Assembly: GCF_001724815.1 (NCBI RefSeq)
Contig: NZ_MEDO01000017.1
Span: forward strand, 1 to 59,173
DNA length: 59,173 bases
Direction of reading: 5' to 3'
Source of the DNA: Arenimonas sp. SCN 70-307
Lineage (GTDB): Bacteria > Pseudomonadota > Gammaproteobacteria > Xanthomonadales > Xanthomonadaceae
The notes beneath the pieces are model-generated. The model saw nothing but the letters and a program-made list of their open reading frames with translations, was not told the origin of the DNA and did no database searches. Below, in pieces: positions 10,705 to 20,577 of this stretch; positions within the stretch are counted from its first letter, which is position 1; each line of letters begins with the position of its first letter. A program made the translations under genes and the position numbers.

Positions 10705-10775
10705 CCGGGAAAGCGAGGGTCGATTCCTCCTCCGTGAAGCCTTTATGTCGGAGGAATCGACCCTCGCTTTCCCGG
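10705..10775 (+). repeat. Long perfect hairpin of repeat copy 1
   Basis: Two 26-base arms are perfectly complementary around a 19-base loop, TCCGTGAAGCCTTTATGTC. There is no following T-run, so it is not an ordinary terminator. The stem would be extremely stable as RNA or as a single-stranded DNA cruciform. The same loop occurs in copy 2 with a different stem. Confidence 0.85.
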
Positions 10776-10997
10776 CGCCGCCGGTGCGTGCCGGCGTGGG
10801 CGCCCAACGGAAGGCGCGTGGCCGCGGGCTTCGATGCTTGCGCGTGACGTTCAACGCTCTGGCCGCCCATCTTTCTCGCTGACCTCGTTTGGTTAAGTCG
10901 GGCGAGGCAAGTGGCCGCAGACGGCCCCTCCGTGCGCGTCCCTTCGGACGCGGGGTGCGGGGTCCTGGCCAGCGTGGAAGGCGGCCAGAGTGGGGGT

Positions 10998-11147
10998 CCT
11001 ATCCGCCCGGCGGCGGGTGTGGGGGCGAGGCGTGGAGCCTGGGTCCATTCTTTTCCGACGACGCCTCGGAGATCGATACGGAGCGGTCGGAAAAGCATGG
11101 ACCGACAGGAACCGCCGAGGCCCCACACCCGCCGCCGGGCGGATAGG
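10998..11147. repeat. Inner inverted repeat with identical 27-base arms
   Basis: CCTATCCGCCCGGCGGCGGG plus TGTGGGG at 10998-11024 recurs without mismatch, inverted, at 11121-11147. Nested inside, GTCCATTCTTTTCCGAC at 11043 is matched by the inverted GTCGGAAAAGCATGGAC at 11086 with one difference. The identity of the inner arms, against more divergent sequence further out, suggests recent copying or gene conversion between the two element copies. Confidence 0.8.
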
Positions 11148-11368
11148 TCCATCAATCTGGCCATCTTTCGGGCTCGCGACGGCGCCACCCCCAGCGTCCG
11201 GAGGGACGCGCCGCGATGGGCCGCAGCGGTATTCAGGCCGTGAACAGGTTAGCCAGGCCTGATCGGCAGGAAAGATGACTGGCCTTGGTCCTGATCGGTA
11301 CGCGCAAGCATCGGAGCCCGCGGCCACGGGCCTTTCGTTGGGAACCGAAGAAGACACGCACCGGCGAC

Positions 11369-11441
11369 GCCGCGGAAGTGAAGGTCACTTCCTTCGACAT
11401 AAAGGCTTCACGGAGAAGGAAGTGACCTTCACTTCCGCGGC
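11369..11441 (-). repeat. Long perfect hairpin of repeat copy 2
   Basis: Two 27-base arms pair perfectly around a 19-base loop that is the exact reverse complement of the loop in copy 1. In element orientation, this stem differs from that of copy 1 at 7 of 26 positions (4, 6, 10, 13, 18, 19 and 25 from the outer end), and every difference is matched in the opposite arm. Confidence 0.85.
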
Positions 11442-11470
11442 GGTGACGGCGCCTTACCCTCTGCAGAAAG

Positions 11471-11500
11471 CCCAAAGAAAAAGCGGGCCGGAGCCCGCTT
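11471..11500 (-). terminator. Intrinsic terminator of pnp
   Basis: On the minus strand an 8-bp stem AAGCGGGC / GCCCGCTT with loop TCCG is followed by TTTCTTTGGG. It lies about 30 bases beyond the pnp stop codon and ends the rimP-to-pnp transcription unit before the repeat palindrome. Confidence 0.85.
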
Positions 11501-11528
11501 TTCCCGAAGCCTGCGTTGGAAGCGGGGC

Positions 11529-13625
<2,097 letters not shown>

Positions 13626-13657
13626 GTTTATCGCTTCCTTTGTCTCTGGATTCATCC

Positions 13658-13680
13658 CCGCGGGGCACCCTGCCCCGCGG
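13658..13680 (-). promoter_or_regulatory. Leader hairpin upstream of pnp
   Basis: CCGCGGGGCA and TGCCCCGCGG form a perfect 10-bp stem with a 3-base loop, about 33 bases upstream of the pnp start. In E. coli, an RNase III-cut hairpin in the pnp leader drives autoregulation by PNPase. This could be an equivalent, although the sequence alone does not show cleavage. Confidence 0.5.
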
Positions 13681-13723
13681 TTCTCGCATTCCCGGCGCCG
13701 GCGGATTCCGGTCTCCGAAAATG

Positions 13724-13749
13724 CACACGGCGCATTTCTGCGCCGTGTG
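13724..13749 (-). terminator. Intrinsic terminator between rpsO and pnp
   Basis: On the minus strand an 11-bp perfect stem CACACGGCGCA / TGCGCCGTGTG closes a GAAA tetraloop and is followed by CATTTTCGG. It lies just past the rpsO stop codon. The T-run is short, which suggests partial termination, leaving pnp transcription possible, as at the corresponding E. coli site. Confidence 0.65.
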
Positions 13750-13763
13750 GGTTCTTGCTCGAC

Positions 13764-14024
13764 TTAGCGGCGCAGGCCCAAGCGCTCGATGAGCGTCTGG
13801 TAGCGCGCGGCGTCCTTCTTCTTCAGGTAGCCCAGCAGGCTGCGGCGCTGGTTGACCATCTTGAGCAGGCCGCGGCGGGAGTGGTGGTCCTGCTTGTGGG
13901 CCTTGAAATGGTCGGTCAGCTGGTCGATGCGGGCCGAGAGCAGCGCGACCTGGACTTCCGGCGAACCGGTGTCGTTCGGGGTGCGCTTGAACTCTTCGAT
14001 GATCTTGGCGGAATCAATGGACAT
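13764..14024 (-). CDS. rpsO: 30S ribosomal protein S15
   Basis: This 86-residue protein has the expected family length. The block [22 protein letters not shown] and the C-terminal [21 protein letters not shown] are diagnostic. S15 binds 16S rRNA early in assembly of the small subunit platform. ATG at MSIDSAK was chosen. The upstream frame has no coding character. It is the penultimate gene of the operon and has a candidate promoter of its own. Confidence 0.97.
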   Translation of the reverse strand: MSIDSAKIIEEFKRTPNDTGSPEVQVALLSARIDQLTDHFKAHKQDHHSRRGLLKMVNQRRSLLGYLKKKDAARYQTLIERLGLRR

Positions 14025-14127
14025 GTGTTTTCTCTTGTGATGCGCAGCCCGCAGGAACGCCGCCATTGGCGACGACGCACCGCAAAGGCCCGCCGGTTGG
14101 GGAATGCTTTTGGAAAAAAGCCGCGAA

Positions 14128-14156
14128 AGTTTAACGGACGGGGGCTTGCCGGACAA
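14128..14156 (-). promoter_or_regulatory. Candidate sigma-70 promoter for rpsO
   Basis: On the minus strand TTGTCC and TAAACT are separated by 17 bases and lie about 100 bases upstream of the rpsO start, in the gap after truB. Each hexamer matches four of six consensus positions, so this is a weak candidate. E. coli has a comparable internal promoter before rpsO. Confidence 0.35.
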
Positions 14157-14192
14157 GGTTCACGTTGTGAACACGGCCGGCGATGCCCGTCT

Positions 14193-15113
14193 TCACGCGG
14201 CCCCGGCCCAGCGGAACAGCCGCCTGGGCCAGACCTTGCCGTCCTCGTCGCGACGCCCCAGGCCCAGCGAGCGGCCACCGGGGCCGCGCAGGTTCAGGGT
14301 CGTCTCGACCGGGCCTGCGACGGGCACCGGCTGGCCCCGGGCCACCTGCGCCGCCTGCGTGGCGTCCAGCGACACCGCCGGGAAGCGCGCCAGGCCGGCG
14401 TCGACGGGCAGCAGGCGGGCGTCGAGCGCCGCCTCGCCCCCGGCGGCGGCCAGGGCCTCGAGCTGGTCGAGCGTGGCCATGTCCGGCCGGTCGAAGGGTT
14501 CGACCCAGGTGCGGCGCAGGCTGGCGATGTGCGCGCCGCAGCCCAGGGCCTCGCCCAGGTCGCGGGCCAGGCTGCGGATGTAGGTGCCCGAGCCGCAGGT
14601 GACGGCCAGGCGCAGGTGCCCGCCTTCGAGCGCCAGCAGTTCGATGGCCTCGACCTCGACCTCGCGCTCGGGCACCTCGATGGCCTCGCCGCGGCGGGCC
14701 TTGGCGTACAGCGGCTCGCCGCCCTGCTTGAGCGCCGAGTAGATCGGCGGGCGCTGGCGGATGCGGCCCAGGAAGGGGCGCAGCGCCGCCCCGACGGTGG
14801 CGCGGTCGAGCGCCGGCACCGGCCGGGTGCGCAGCACCTGGCCATCGGCGTCGTCGGTGTCGGTGGTGGCGCCCAGCACCACGCCGGCCTCGTAGGCCTT
14901 GCGGCCGGCCAGCAGCAGGCCGGCGATCTTGGTGGCCTCGCCGAGGCAGATGGGCAGCAGGCCGGTGGCCAGCGGGTCGAGCGCGCCGGTGTGGCCGCCC
15001 TTCTCGGCGCGGTAAAGGCGCCGCACGGCCTGCAGGGCCGCGTTGGAGCTCATGCCCGCCGGCTTGTCGAGCAGCACGATGCCGTCGACCGGGCGCCACG
15101 CGATGCGGCCCAT
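14193..15113 (-). CDS. truB: tRNA pseudouridine(55) synthase
   Basis: This 306-residue enzyme makes pseudouridine 55 in the T-loop of tRNAs. The catalytic motif [16 protein letters not shown] contains the essential aspartate. The N-terminal [14 protein letters not shown] and a C-terminal PUA-like segment are present. It follows rbfA by nine bases in the standard order. Confidence 0.96.
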   Translation of the reverse strand: MGRIAWRPVDGIVLLDKPAGMSSNAALQAVRRLYRAEKGGHTGALDPLATGLLPICLGEATKIAGLLLAGRKAYEAGVVLGATTDTDDADGQVLRTRPVPALDRATVGAALRPFLGRIRQRPPIYSALKQGGEPLYAKARRGEAIEVPEREVEVEAIELLALEGGHLRLAVTCGSGTYIRSLARDLGEALGCGAHIASLRRTWVEPFDRPDMATLDQLEALAAAGGEAALDARLLPVDAGLARFPAVSLDATQAAQVARGQPVPVAGPVETTLNLRGPGGRSLGLGRRDEDGKVWPRRLFRWAGAA

Positions 15114-15122
15114 GCGCGGGCC

Positions 15123-15485
15123 TCAGTCGGTTTCGGGCTTGATGGGGTTCTCGCGCAGCAGCTGCTCGATGCGCTCGCCCTTGTCGACCGAATCGTCGTA
15201 GTGGAAATGCAGCTCGGGCACGTGGCGCATGCGCACGGCCTGGGCCAGGCGGTGGCGCAGCTCGGGCGCCAGCTCCTTGAGCGCGGCCACCGCGGCCGGG
15301 CCCTGTTCGGCCAGCAGCGCGGTGACGAAGACCTTGGCATGGGCCAGGTCGCGGGTGACCTCGACGTCGGACACCGACACCGAGGGCAGGCCGTGCTCAC
15401 GCACGGCCTGGTGGACGATCTGGCCCAGGTCGCGGCGCAATTGCGCGGAGACCCGGTCGGTGCGGTGGAAGCTCTTGGTCGCCAT
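15123..15485 (-). CDS. rbfA: 30S ribosome-binding factor A
   Basis: This 120-residue KH-like protein is needed for late maturation of the 30S subunit and 16S rRNA 5' end. The segments RVSAQLRRDLGQIVHQ, SVSDVEVTRDLAHAKVFVT and VPELHFHYDDSVDKGERIEQLL are family hallmarks. ATG at MATKSFHR was taken; GGAGGC lies upstream. It sits between infB and truB with short gaps. Confidence 0.95.
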   Translation of the reverse strand: MATKSFHRTDRVSAQLRRDLGQIVHQAVREHGLPSVSVSDVEVTRDLAHAKVFVTALLAEQGPAAVAALKELAPELRHRLAQAVRMRHVPELHFHYDDSVDKGERIEQLLRENPIKPETD

Positions 15486-15498
15486 GATCGGGCCTCCC

Positions 15499-18141
15499 TC
15501 AGAGGGTGCGCTGCACCTCGATGCGCTCGAAGCACTCGATCTGGTCACCCGGCTTGACGTCGTTGTACGCCTTCACCGCGATGCCGCACTCGGTGCCCGA
15601 ACGCACTTCCTCGACGTTGTCCTTGAAGCGGCGCAGCGACTCGAGCTCGCCCTCGAACACCACCACGTTGTCGCGCAGCACGCGGATCGGCTTGTTCTTC
15701 TTGACCACGCCCTCGATGACCAGCGAACCGGCCACGGCGCCGAACTTGGAGCTGCGGAAGACGTCGCGGACCTCGGCGATGCCGATGATTTCCTCGCGCA
15801 CTTCCTTGCCCAGCAGGCCCGAAGCGACCTGCTTCACCTGGTCGATGACGTCGTAGATGATCGAGAAGTAGCGCAGGTCCAGGCCGTTGGTCTCGATGAC
15901 CTTGCGGGCGCTGGCGTCGGCGCGGACGTTGAAGCCGATGATGACGGCCTTCGAGGTGGCCGCCAGGGTGGCGTCCGACTCGGTGATGCCGCCCACGCCC
16001 GAGCTGATGACGTTGATCTTGATCAGCTCGTTCGACAGCGCCACCAGGGCCTGGCGCAGCGCCTCGACCGAGCCCTGCACGTCGGCCTTCACCAGCAGGT
16101 TCAGGGTGACCTGGCCGCTGTCCTGGCCCATCTGGGCCATGATGTCCTCCATGCGGCTGCCGGCGGCGGCCACGAGGCGCGACTCGCGCTTCTTGGCGTC
16201 GCGCTGCTGCGCCACGTCCTTGGCCAGGCGCTCGTCGGCCACGACCACGAAGTCGTCGCCGGCGTCGGGCACGCCCGACAGGCCGAGCACCTGCACCGGG
16301 ATCGACGGCGCCGCCGAATCGACCTGCTTGCCGTTCTCGTCGAACAGCGCGCGCACGCGGCCGTAGTGCACGCCGCAGACCAGGAAGTCGCCCTTGCGCA
16401 GGGTGCCCTGCTGCACGAGCACGGTGGCGACCGGGCCGCGGCCCTTGTCGAGCGCCGACTCGATGACCACGCCGGTGGCGCGGGCGTCGTACACGGCCTG
16501 CAGCTCCATCACCTCGGCCTGCACCGAGATGGCGTCGAGCAGTGCGTCGATGCCCATGCCGGTCTTGGCCGACACCGGCACGAACTGGGTGTCGCCACCC
16601 CACTCTTCCGGCACGACCTCGAGCTTGACCAGGCCCTGCTTGACGTTGTCCGGGTTGGCGTCGGACTTGTCCATCTTGTTCACGGCCACCAGTAGCGGCA
16701 CGCCGGCCGCGCGGGCATGCTGCACCGCCTCGACCGTCTGCGGCATCACGCCGTCGTCGGCCGCGACCACCAGCACCACGATGTCGGTGAGCTTGGCGCC
16801 GCGGGCGCGCATCGAGGTGAAGGCCGAGTGGCCCGGGGTGTCGAGGAAGCTGATGACGCCCTTTTCGGTTTCGACGTGGTAGGCGCCGATGTGCTGGGTG
16901 ATGCCACCGGCTTCGCCGCTGGCGACCTTGGTGCGGCGGATGTAGTCGAGCAGCGAGGTCTTGCCGTGGTCGACGTGGCCCATGATGGTGACCACCGGCG
17001 GACGCGGCTTGCGCTCGCCCTGCACTTCTTCCTGCAGCGCGACCAGCGCGGTCTCGGCGTCGTCGTCGGCGGTCTTGGTGGCTTTGTGGCCCAGCTCCTC
17101 GACGACGAGCACCGCGGTGTCGTGGTCGATGACCTGGTTGATGGTGGCCATCACGCCCATCTTGAACAGCGCGCGCACCACTTCGCCGCCCTTCATGGCC
17201 AGCTTCTGGGCCAGGTCCGCCACGGAAATGGAGTCGCCGATGAAAACCTCGCGCACGATCGGCGCAGTCGGGCGGGAGAAACCGTGGGCACCGCCACCGG
17301 TGCGCGCCGGCTCGGCGCCGCGGACCTTGGACTTCTTGCGATTGCCGGCGGCGCCGCGGCGGGCGCGCTCGGAATCGGACAGGTGCAACTGGCCGGCCGC
17401 GAAGCGCGTGGCCTGGCCCTCGTCACCTTCGTTGTCGACCATCGCGTGCGAACCGCGGGCCTTGTGCTTCGGGCCGGCCTTGGCGGCCGGCGCGCTGGCC
17501 TTGGGCGCCGGCGGCGGGGGCGGCGGCGGGGCCTTGGCGCGCGGCTTGCGCTCGTGGATGACGATGGCGCCCGGCGCCAGCGGCGCGGCTTCCGGCGCGG
17601 CCGGCGCACGAGCCTCGACCGGCTCTTCGACGGCCGGCTCCTCGTACTCCGGCTCGGCGGCGCGGGCGGCTTCCTGGTTGCGGCGGGAGGCCGCCTCGGC
17701 CTCGCGCTCGAGCTGGCGCTTGCGGTCGGACTCGGCGAGCGCGGCAAGCTCGGCCTCGTTGCGGGCCTTGGATTCCTCGAGCTTGCGCAGGGCCTCGGCG
17801 CGCTCGTCGGTGACGGGCTCCTCGACCACGTCGCGCTTGACGTAGGTGCGCTTCTGGCGGACTTCGACGGTGACGGTGGCCTTGGTCTTGCCGGCGCTGA
17901 CCGTCAGCTCCTCCTGCTTGCGACGCTGCAGGGTGATCTTCCTGGGCGCGTCGCCCTCGGTGACCTTGTCGTCCTTGCCGTGCGTGCGGCGCAGGAAGCC
18001 GAGCAGCTTCATCTTCTCGGTGCTGCTGACCACCTGATCCGGCCCGCTGAAGGACATGCCTGCGCCGGCCAGCTGCTCGAGCAGCTTCTCGACGGGCATT
18101 CCCAGCACTTTGGCCAGCGAACCTACGGTGACTTCAGACAT
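15499..18141 (-). CDS. infB: Translation initiation factor IF-2
   Basis: This 880-residue GTPase delivers fMet-tRNA to the ribosome. It starts with an IF2 N-terminal subdomain ([21 protein letters not shown]), then a long charged and Ala/Pro-rich linker including a run of seven prolines, then the G domain with [13 protein letters not shown] and NKMD motifs, and domains II-IV. The tRNA that it delivers is encoded at the head of the same gene cluster. Confidence 0.97.
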   Translation of the reverse strand: MSEVTVGSLAKVLGMPVEKLLEQLAGAGMSFSGPDQVVSSTEKMKLLGFLRRTHGKDDKVTEGDAPRKITLQRRKQEELTVSAGKTKATVTVEVRQKRTYVKRDVVEEPVTDERAEALRKLEESKARNEAELAALAESDRKRQLEREAEAASRRNQEAARAAEPEYEEPAVEEPVEARAPAAPEAAPLAPGAIVIHERKPRAKAPPPPPPPAPKASAPAAKAGPKHKARGSHAMVDNEGDEGQATRFAAGQLHLSDSERARRGAAGNRKKSKVRGAEPARTGGGAHGFSRPTAPIVREVFIGDSISVADLAQKLAMKGGEVVRALFKMGVMATINQVIDHDTAVLVVEELGHKATKTADDDAETALVALQEEVQGERKPRPPVVTIMGHVDHGKTSLLDYIRRTKVASGEAGGITQHIGAYHVETEKGVISFLDTPGHSAFTSMRARGAKLTDIVVLVVAADDGVMPQTVEAVQHARAAGVPLLVAVNKMDKSDANPDNVKQGLVKLEVVPEEWGGDTQFVPVSAKTGMGIDALLDAISVQAEVMELQAVYDARATGVVIESALDKGRGPVATVLVQQGTLRKGDFLVCGVHYGRVRALFDENGKQVDSAAPSIPVQVLGLSGVPDAGDDFVVVADERLAKDVAQQRDAKKRESRLVAAAGSRMEDIMAQMGQDSGQVTLNLLVKADVQGSVEALRQALVALSNELIKINVISSGVGGITESDATLAATSKAVIIGFNVRADASARKVIETNGLDLRYFSIIYDVIDQVKQVASGLLGKEVREEIIGIAEVRDVFRSSKFGAVAGSLVIEGVVKKNKPIRVLRDNVVVFEGELESLRRFKDNVEEVRSGTECGIAVKAYNDVKPGDQIECFERIEVQRTL

Positions 18142-18216
18142 GTGGCGGTGATTCCTTGGTTTCCTGCGCGCACCGCGCGCAATGGTGACACTCGTTTGCT
18201 GCTTGCGACGCGGGCC

Positions 18217-19704
18217 TTACTCGAACCAGTGCGCGCGGGCCGCCATGATCAGCCTGGCGGCGCGCTCCTCGTCCATGTCCTCGATGTCGGTGATCTCGTC
18301 GGTGGCCAGCTCGGCCAGGTCGTCGCGGGTGACGACGCCGCGCGCGGCCAGGGCGTAGGCGGTGGCCTCGTCCATGCCGTCGAGCGAGAGCAGGTCCTCG
18401 GCGGGCTTGTGCTCCTCGATCTCCTCTTCGACCTGCAGGGCCTCGGTGAGCAGCGCGTCGCGGGCGCGGGCGCGCAGCTCCTCGACGATGTCCTCGTCGA
18501 AGCCCTCGACCGCCAGCAGCTCGCCGGCCGGCACGTAGGCGATTTCCTCGACCGTGCTGAAGCCCTCGGAGACCAGGATGCCGGCGATCTCCTCGTCCAC
18601 TTCCAGCTTGTCCATGAACAGCTGGCGGGCGGTGGCCTGCTCGGCCTCCGACTTGGCGGTGACCTGGTCCTGGGTCATCACGTTGAGCTGCCAGCCAGTG
18701 AGGCGGCTGGCCAGGCGCACGTTCTGGCCGCCCTTGCCGATGGCCTGGGCCAGCTTGTCCTCGGCCACGGCCAGGTCCATCGAACGCTTCTCTTCGTCGA
18801 CGATGATCGACTGCACCTCGGCCGGGGCCATGGCGTTGATGACGAACTGGGCCGGGTTGTCCGACCACAGCACGATGTCGATGCGCTCGCCGTTGAGCTC
18901 GTTGCTCACGGCCTGAACGCGCGAACCGCGCATGCCGATGCAGGCGCCGATGGGGTCGGTGCGGTGGTCGTGGGCCAGCACGGCGATCTTGGCGCGGTCG
19001 CCGGGGTCGCGGGCGGCGGCCTTGATCTCGACCAGGCCCTGGCCGACTTCCGGCACCTCGAGCTTGAACAGCTCGATCATGAATTCCGGCGCCGTGCGGC
19101 TGATGAACAGCTGCGGGCCGCGGGTCTCGGAGCGCACGTCGAGCAGGTAGCCGCGCACGCGGTCGCCCGGGCGCAGCACGTCGCGCGGGATGGCCTTGTC
19201 CTTCGGGATCAGGGCCTCGGCGTTGCCGCCCAGGTCCACGTAGACGTTGCCGCGCTCGACGCGCTTGACGATGCCGTTGATCAGCTCGCCCAGGCGGTCC
19301 TTCCAGGCGTCGACGACCTGGGCGCGCTCGGCCTCGCGCACGCGCTGCACGATGACCTGCTTGGCGGCCTGGGCGGCGATGCGGCCGAACTCGGCGTTCT
19401 CGACCTGCTCCTCGACGTAGTCGCCGACCTGCGCGTCGGGCTTGTCGTCCACGACGTCCATCAGGCGGATCTGGCGGTCGGGCGACTCCATCACCACGTC
19501 GTCGGCCACCACTTCCCAGCGACGGAAGGTCTCGTAGCTGCCGTCCTTGGGGTTGATGGAAACGCGCATGGCCACGTCCTGCTCGTGGTAGCGCTTCTTC
19601 GCGGCCGAGGCCAGCGCGGCCTCCATGGCCTCGATGATCACGCCACGCGGCACGCCCTTTTCATTGGCCACCGCTTCCATCACCAGCAACAGTTCCTTGC
19701 TCAT
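18217..19704 (-). CDS. nusA: Transcription termination/antitermination factor NusA
   Basis: This 495-residue RNA polymerase-binding factor has an N-terminal polymerase-binding domain (MSKELLLVMEAVANEKG), an S1 domain, two KH domains (GACIGMRGSRVQ and AIGKGGQNVRLAS) and two C-terminal acidic helix-hairpin repeats as in E. coli. It lies between rimP and infB, the usual position. Confidence 0.97.
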   Translation of the reverse strand: MSKELLLVMEAVANEKGVPRGVIIEAMEAALASAAKKRYHEQDVAMRVSINPKDGSYETFRRWEVVADDVVMESPDRQIRLMDVVDDKPDAQVGDYVEEQVENAEFGRIAAQAAKQVIVQRVREAERAQVVDAWKDRLGELINGIVKRVERGNVYVDLGGNAEALIPKDKAIPRDVLRPGDRVRGYLLDVRSETRGPQLFISRTAPEFMIELFKLEVPEVGQGLVEIKAAARDPGDRAKIAVLAHDHRTDPIGACIGMRGSRVQAVSNELNGERIDIVLWSDNPAQFVINAMAPAEVQSIIVDEEKRSMDLAVAEDKLAQAIGKGGQNVRLASRLTGWQLNVMTQDQVTAKSEAEQATARQLFMDKLEVDEEIAGILVSEGFSTVEEIAYVPAGELLAVEGFDEDIVEELRARARDALLTEALQVEEEIEEHKPAEDLLSLDGMDEATAYALAARGVVTRDDLAELATDEITDIEDMDEERAARLIMAARAHWFE

Positions 19705-19736
19705 TTCTTCCAGCTCCGTGAAAGGCGTCGGGCGCC

Positions 19737-20276
19737 TCAGGGGTTATCGGATTCTTCGTTGGCCTTGCGCTTGCCGCGCGGGCCGGTGGGCTTGGGCTGG
19801 GCCGCGAGGCCCAGGGCGACCAGGTCGGGGACCAGGCGCGCCTTTTCGACGTTCTCGTGCGAGACGACCATTTCGCGGCCGTCGAAATCGAGCACGATCT
19901 TCTGGCCCTCGACGCGGACGATGCGCGCCTGGAAACGGCGGCGGCCGTCGACCGGCAGGCGCAGGGCCAGCTTGGCCTGCTCGCCGGTGAAACGGGCGAA
20001 CTGGGCCGGGGTGAACAGCGGCCGGTCGATGCCCGGCGACGACACTTCCAGCGTGTAGGCCGAGGTGATCGGGTCCTCGACGTCGAGCACGGCCGAGACT
20101 TCGCGGCTCACGGCCTCGCAGTCCTCGATGGCCACGTGGCGACCGGGCGCGTCGATGTACAGGCGCAGCATCGCGCTGTTGCCCGTGGGCGCGAACTCCG
20201 CGCCCAGCAGCTCCAGGCCCAGGGCCGAGACGGTGGGTTCGAGCAGTTCGCAGATCTCGGTTGCCTTGCCGGTCAT
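19737..20276 (-). CDS. rimP: Ribosome maturation factor RimP
   Basis: This 179-residue protein is needed for 30S assembly. The motifs LGLELLGAEF, YTLEVSSPGIDRPLFT and FARFTGEQAKLALR are typical. ATG at MTGKATEI was selected because GGAAGGA precedes it; longer readings in the same frame run through a terminator and the tRNA-fMet gene. The C-terminus ends in a basic extension (PTGPRGKRKANEE). It is the first protein gene of the nusA operon. Confidence 0.95.
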   Translation of the reverse strand: MTGKATEICELLEPTVSALGLELLGAEFAPTGNSAMLRLYIDAPGRHVAIEDCEAVSREVSAVLDVEDPITSAYTLEVSSPGIDRPLFTPAQFARFTGEQAKLALRLPVDGRRRFQARIVRVEGQKIVLDFDGREMVVSHENVEKARLVPDLVALGLAAQPKPTGPRGKRKANEESDNP

Positions 20277-20303
20277 CCTTCCTCCGCGCCTCGTGTGTCG
20301 CAA

Positions 20304-20338
20304 ATTCCAAAAACAAAAAAGGGCCGTAAGGCCCTTTT
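20304..20338 (-). terminator. Intrinsic terminator/attenuator between tRNA-fMet and rimP
   Basis: On the minus strand a 9-bp stem AAAAGGGCC / GGCCCTTTT with loop TTAC is followed by a T-rich tract (TTTGTTTTTGG). It lies about 100 bases after the tRNA and 28 before rimP. Either tRNA transcription ends here and rimP has its own promoter, or it works as an attenuator for the nusA operon. Confidence 0.8.
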
Positions 20339-20359
20339 CCGGTACATCCAGGTTCCGGC

Positions 20360-20394
20360 TTCCCCGGGGACGGCCTGGCAGCCGACCCGGGGAA
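20360..20394 (-). other. Second hairpin in the tRNA-rimP gap
   Basis: TTCCCCGGG and CCCGGGGAA pair perfectly and enclose a smaller CGGC/GCCG hairpin. It lies between the tRNA 3' end and the terminator. It could be a processing signal or a folding competitor of the terminator. No T-run follows directly. Confidence 0.45.
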
Positions 20395-20438
20395 AAAGCC
20401 TGAGCGATGAAGTCCTTTCGGAAGACAACGCCAGAAAC

Positions 20439-20515
20439 TGGTAGCGGGGGCAGGATTTGAACCTGCGACCTTCGGGTTATGAGCCCGACGAGCTGCCAGA
20501 CTGCTCCACCCCGCA
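20439..20515 (-). tRNA. metY: Initiator tRNA-fMet (anticodon CAT)
   Basis: This 77-nt cloverleaf has an encoded CCA end. Initiator marks are visible: the first base (T) does not pair with position 72 (T), and three consecutive G:C pairs (GGG/CCC) flank the anticodon loop CTCATAA. The T-loop GTTCAAATC is standard. It heads the rimP-nusA-infB cluster, as metY does in E. coli. Confidence 0.95.
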
Positions 20516-20528
20516 GCAGTGAGCGCGC

Positions 20529-20558
20529 ATTATAGGGGCCTGTGCGATTGACGCGCAA
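20529..20558 (-). promoter_or_regulatory. Promoter of the tRNA-fMet gene
   Basis: On the minus strand TTGCGC and a perfect TATAAT are 18 bases apart. The -10 element lies 13 bases from the tRNA 5' end. A GC-rich tract (GCGCGC) follows the -10, as in stringently controlled stable-RNA promoters. Confidence 0.75.
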
Positions 20559-20577
20559 GCCCGGCGTGCGCCGGCTT

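Larger units (their letters stand above)
10684..11461. repeat. Gene-free, about 780-bp imperfect palindrome: two head-to-head copies of one repeat element
   Basis: The gap between the DUF817 gene and pnp holds no convincing gene. It contains two copies (about 390 bases each) of one element in opposite orientation, meeting near ATCGAT at 11072-11077. Shared blocks, from outside in: GAGGGTA-GGCGCCGTC; a long perfect hairpin; CCGGTGCGTG; CCAACG-AAGGC-CGTGGCCGCGGGCT; GATGCTTGCGCGT; CATCTTTC; a GCGTCC-GGACGC hairpin; an identical 27-base block; and a TTTTCCGAC block. Short frames cross both copies but appear to be by-products. The outer boundaries are approximate. The pnp terminator lies just outside the second copy. 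Confidence 0.75.

Noticed and set aside
10747-10882. Short frame through repeat copy 1, with a similar one in copy 2 (shared pieces such as QRKARGRGLRCLRV)
   Set aside because: The frames cross the hairpins, have no ribosome site, and their similarity is explained by DNA identity of the repeat. The perfect compensation of stem changes fits structure or copying better than protein selection.
10889-11357. Frames in the centre of the palindrome reading RPAAGVG or TPAAGRIG
   Set aside because: They are translations of the 27-base inverted arms in several frames; no initiation signal and no conserved protein.
20277-20558. N-terminal extension of RimP by about 94 residues
   Set aside because: The extension reads through a terminator and the tRNA-fMet gene; its QILPPLP-like string is the usual conceptual translation of a tRNA.
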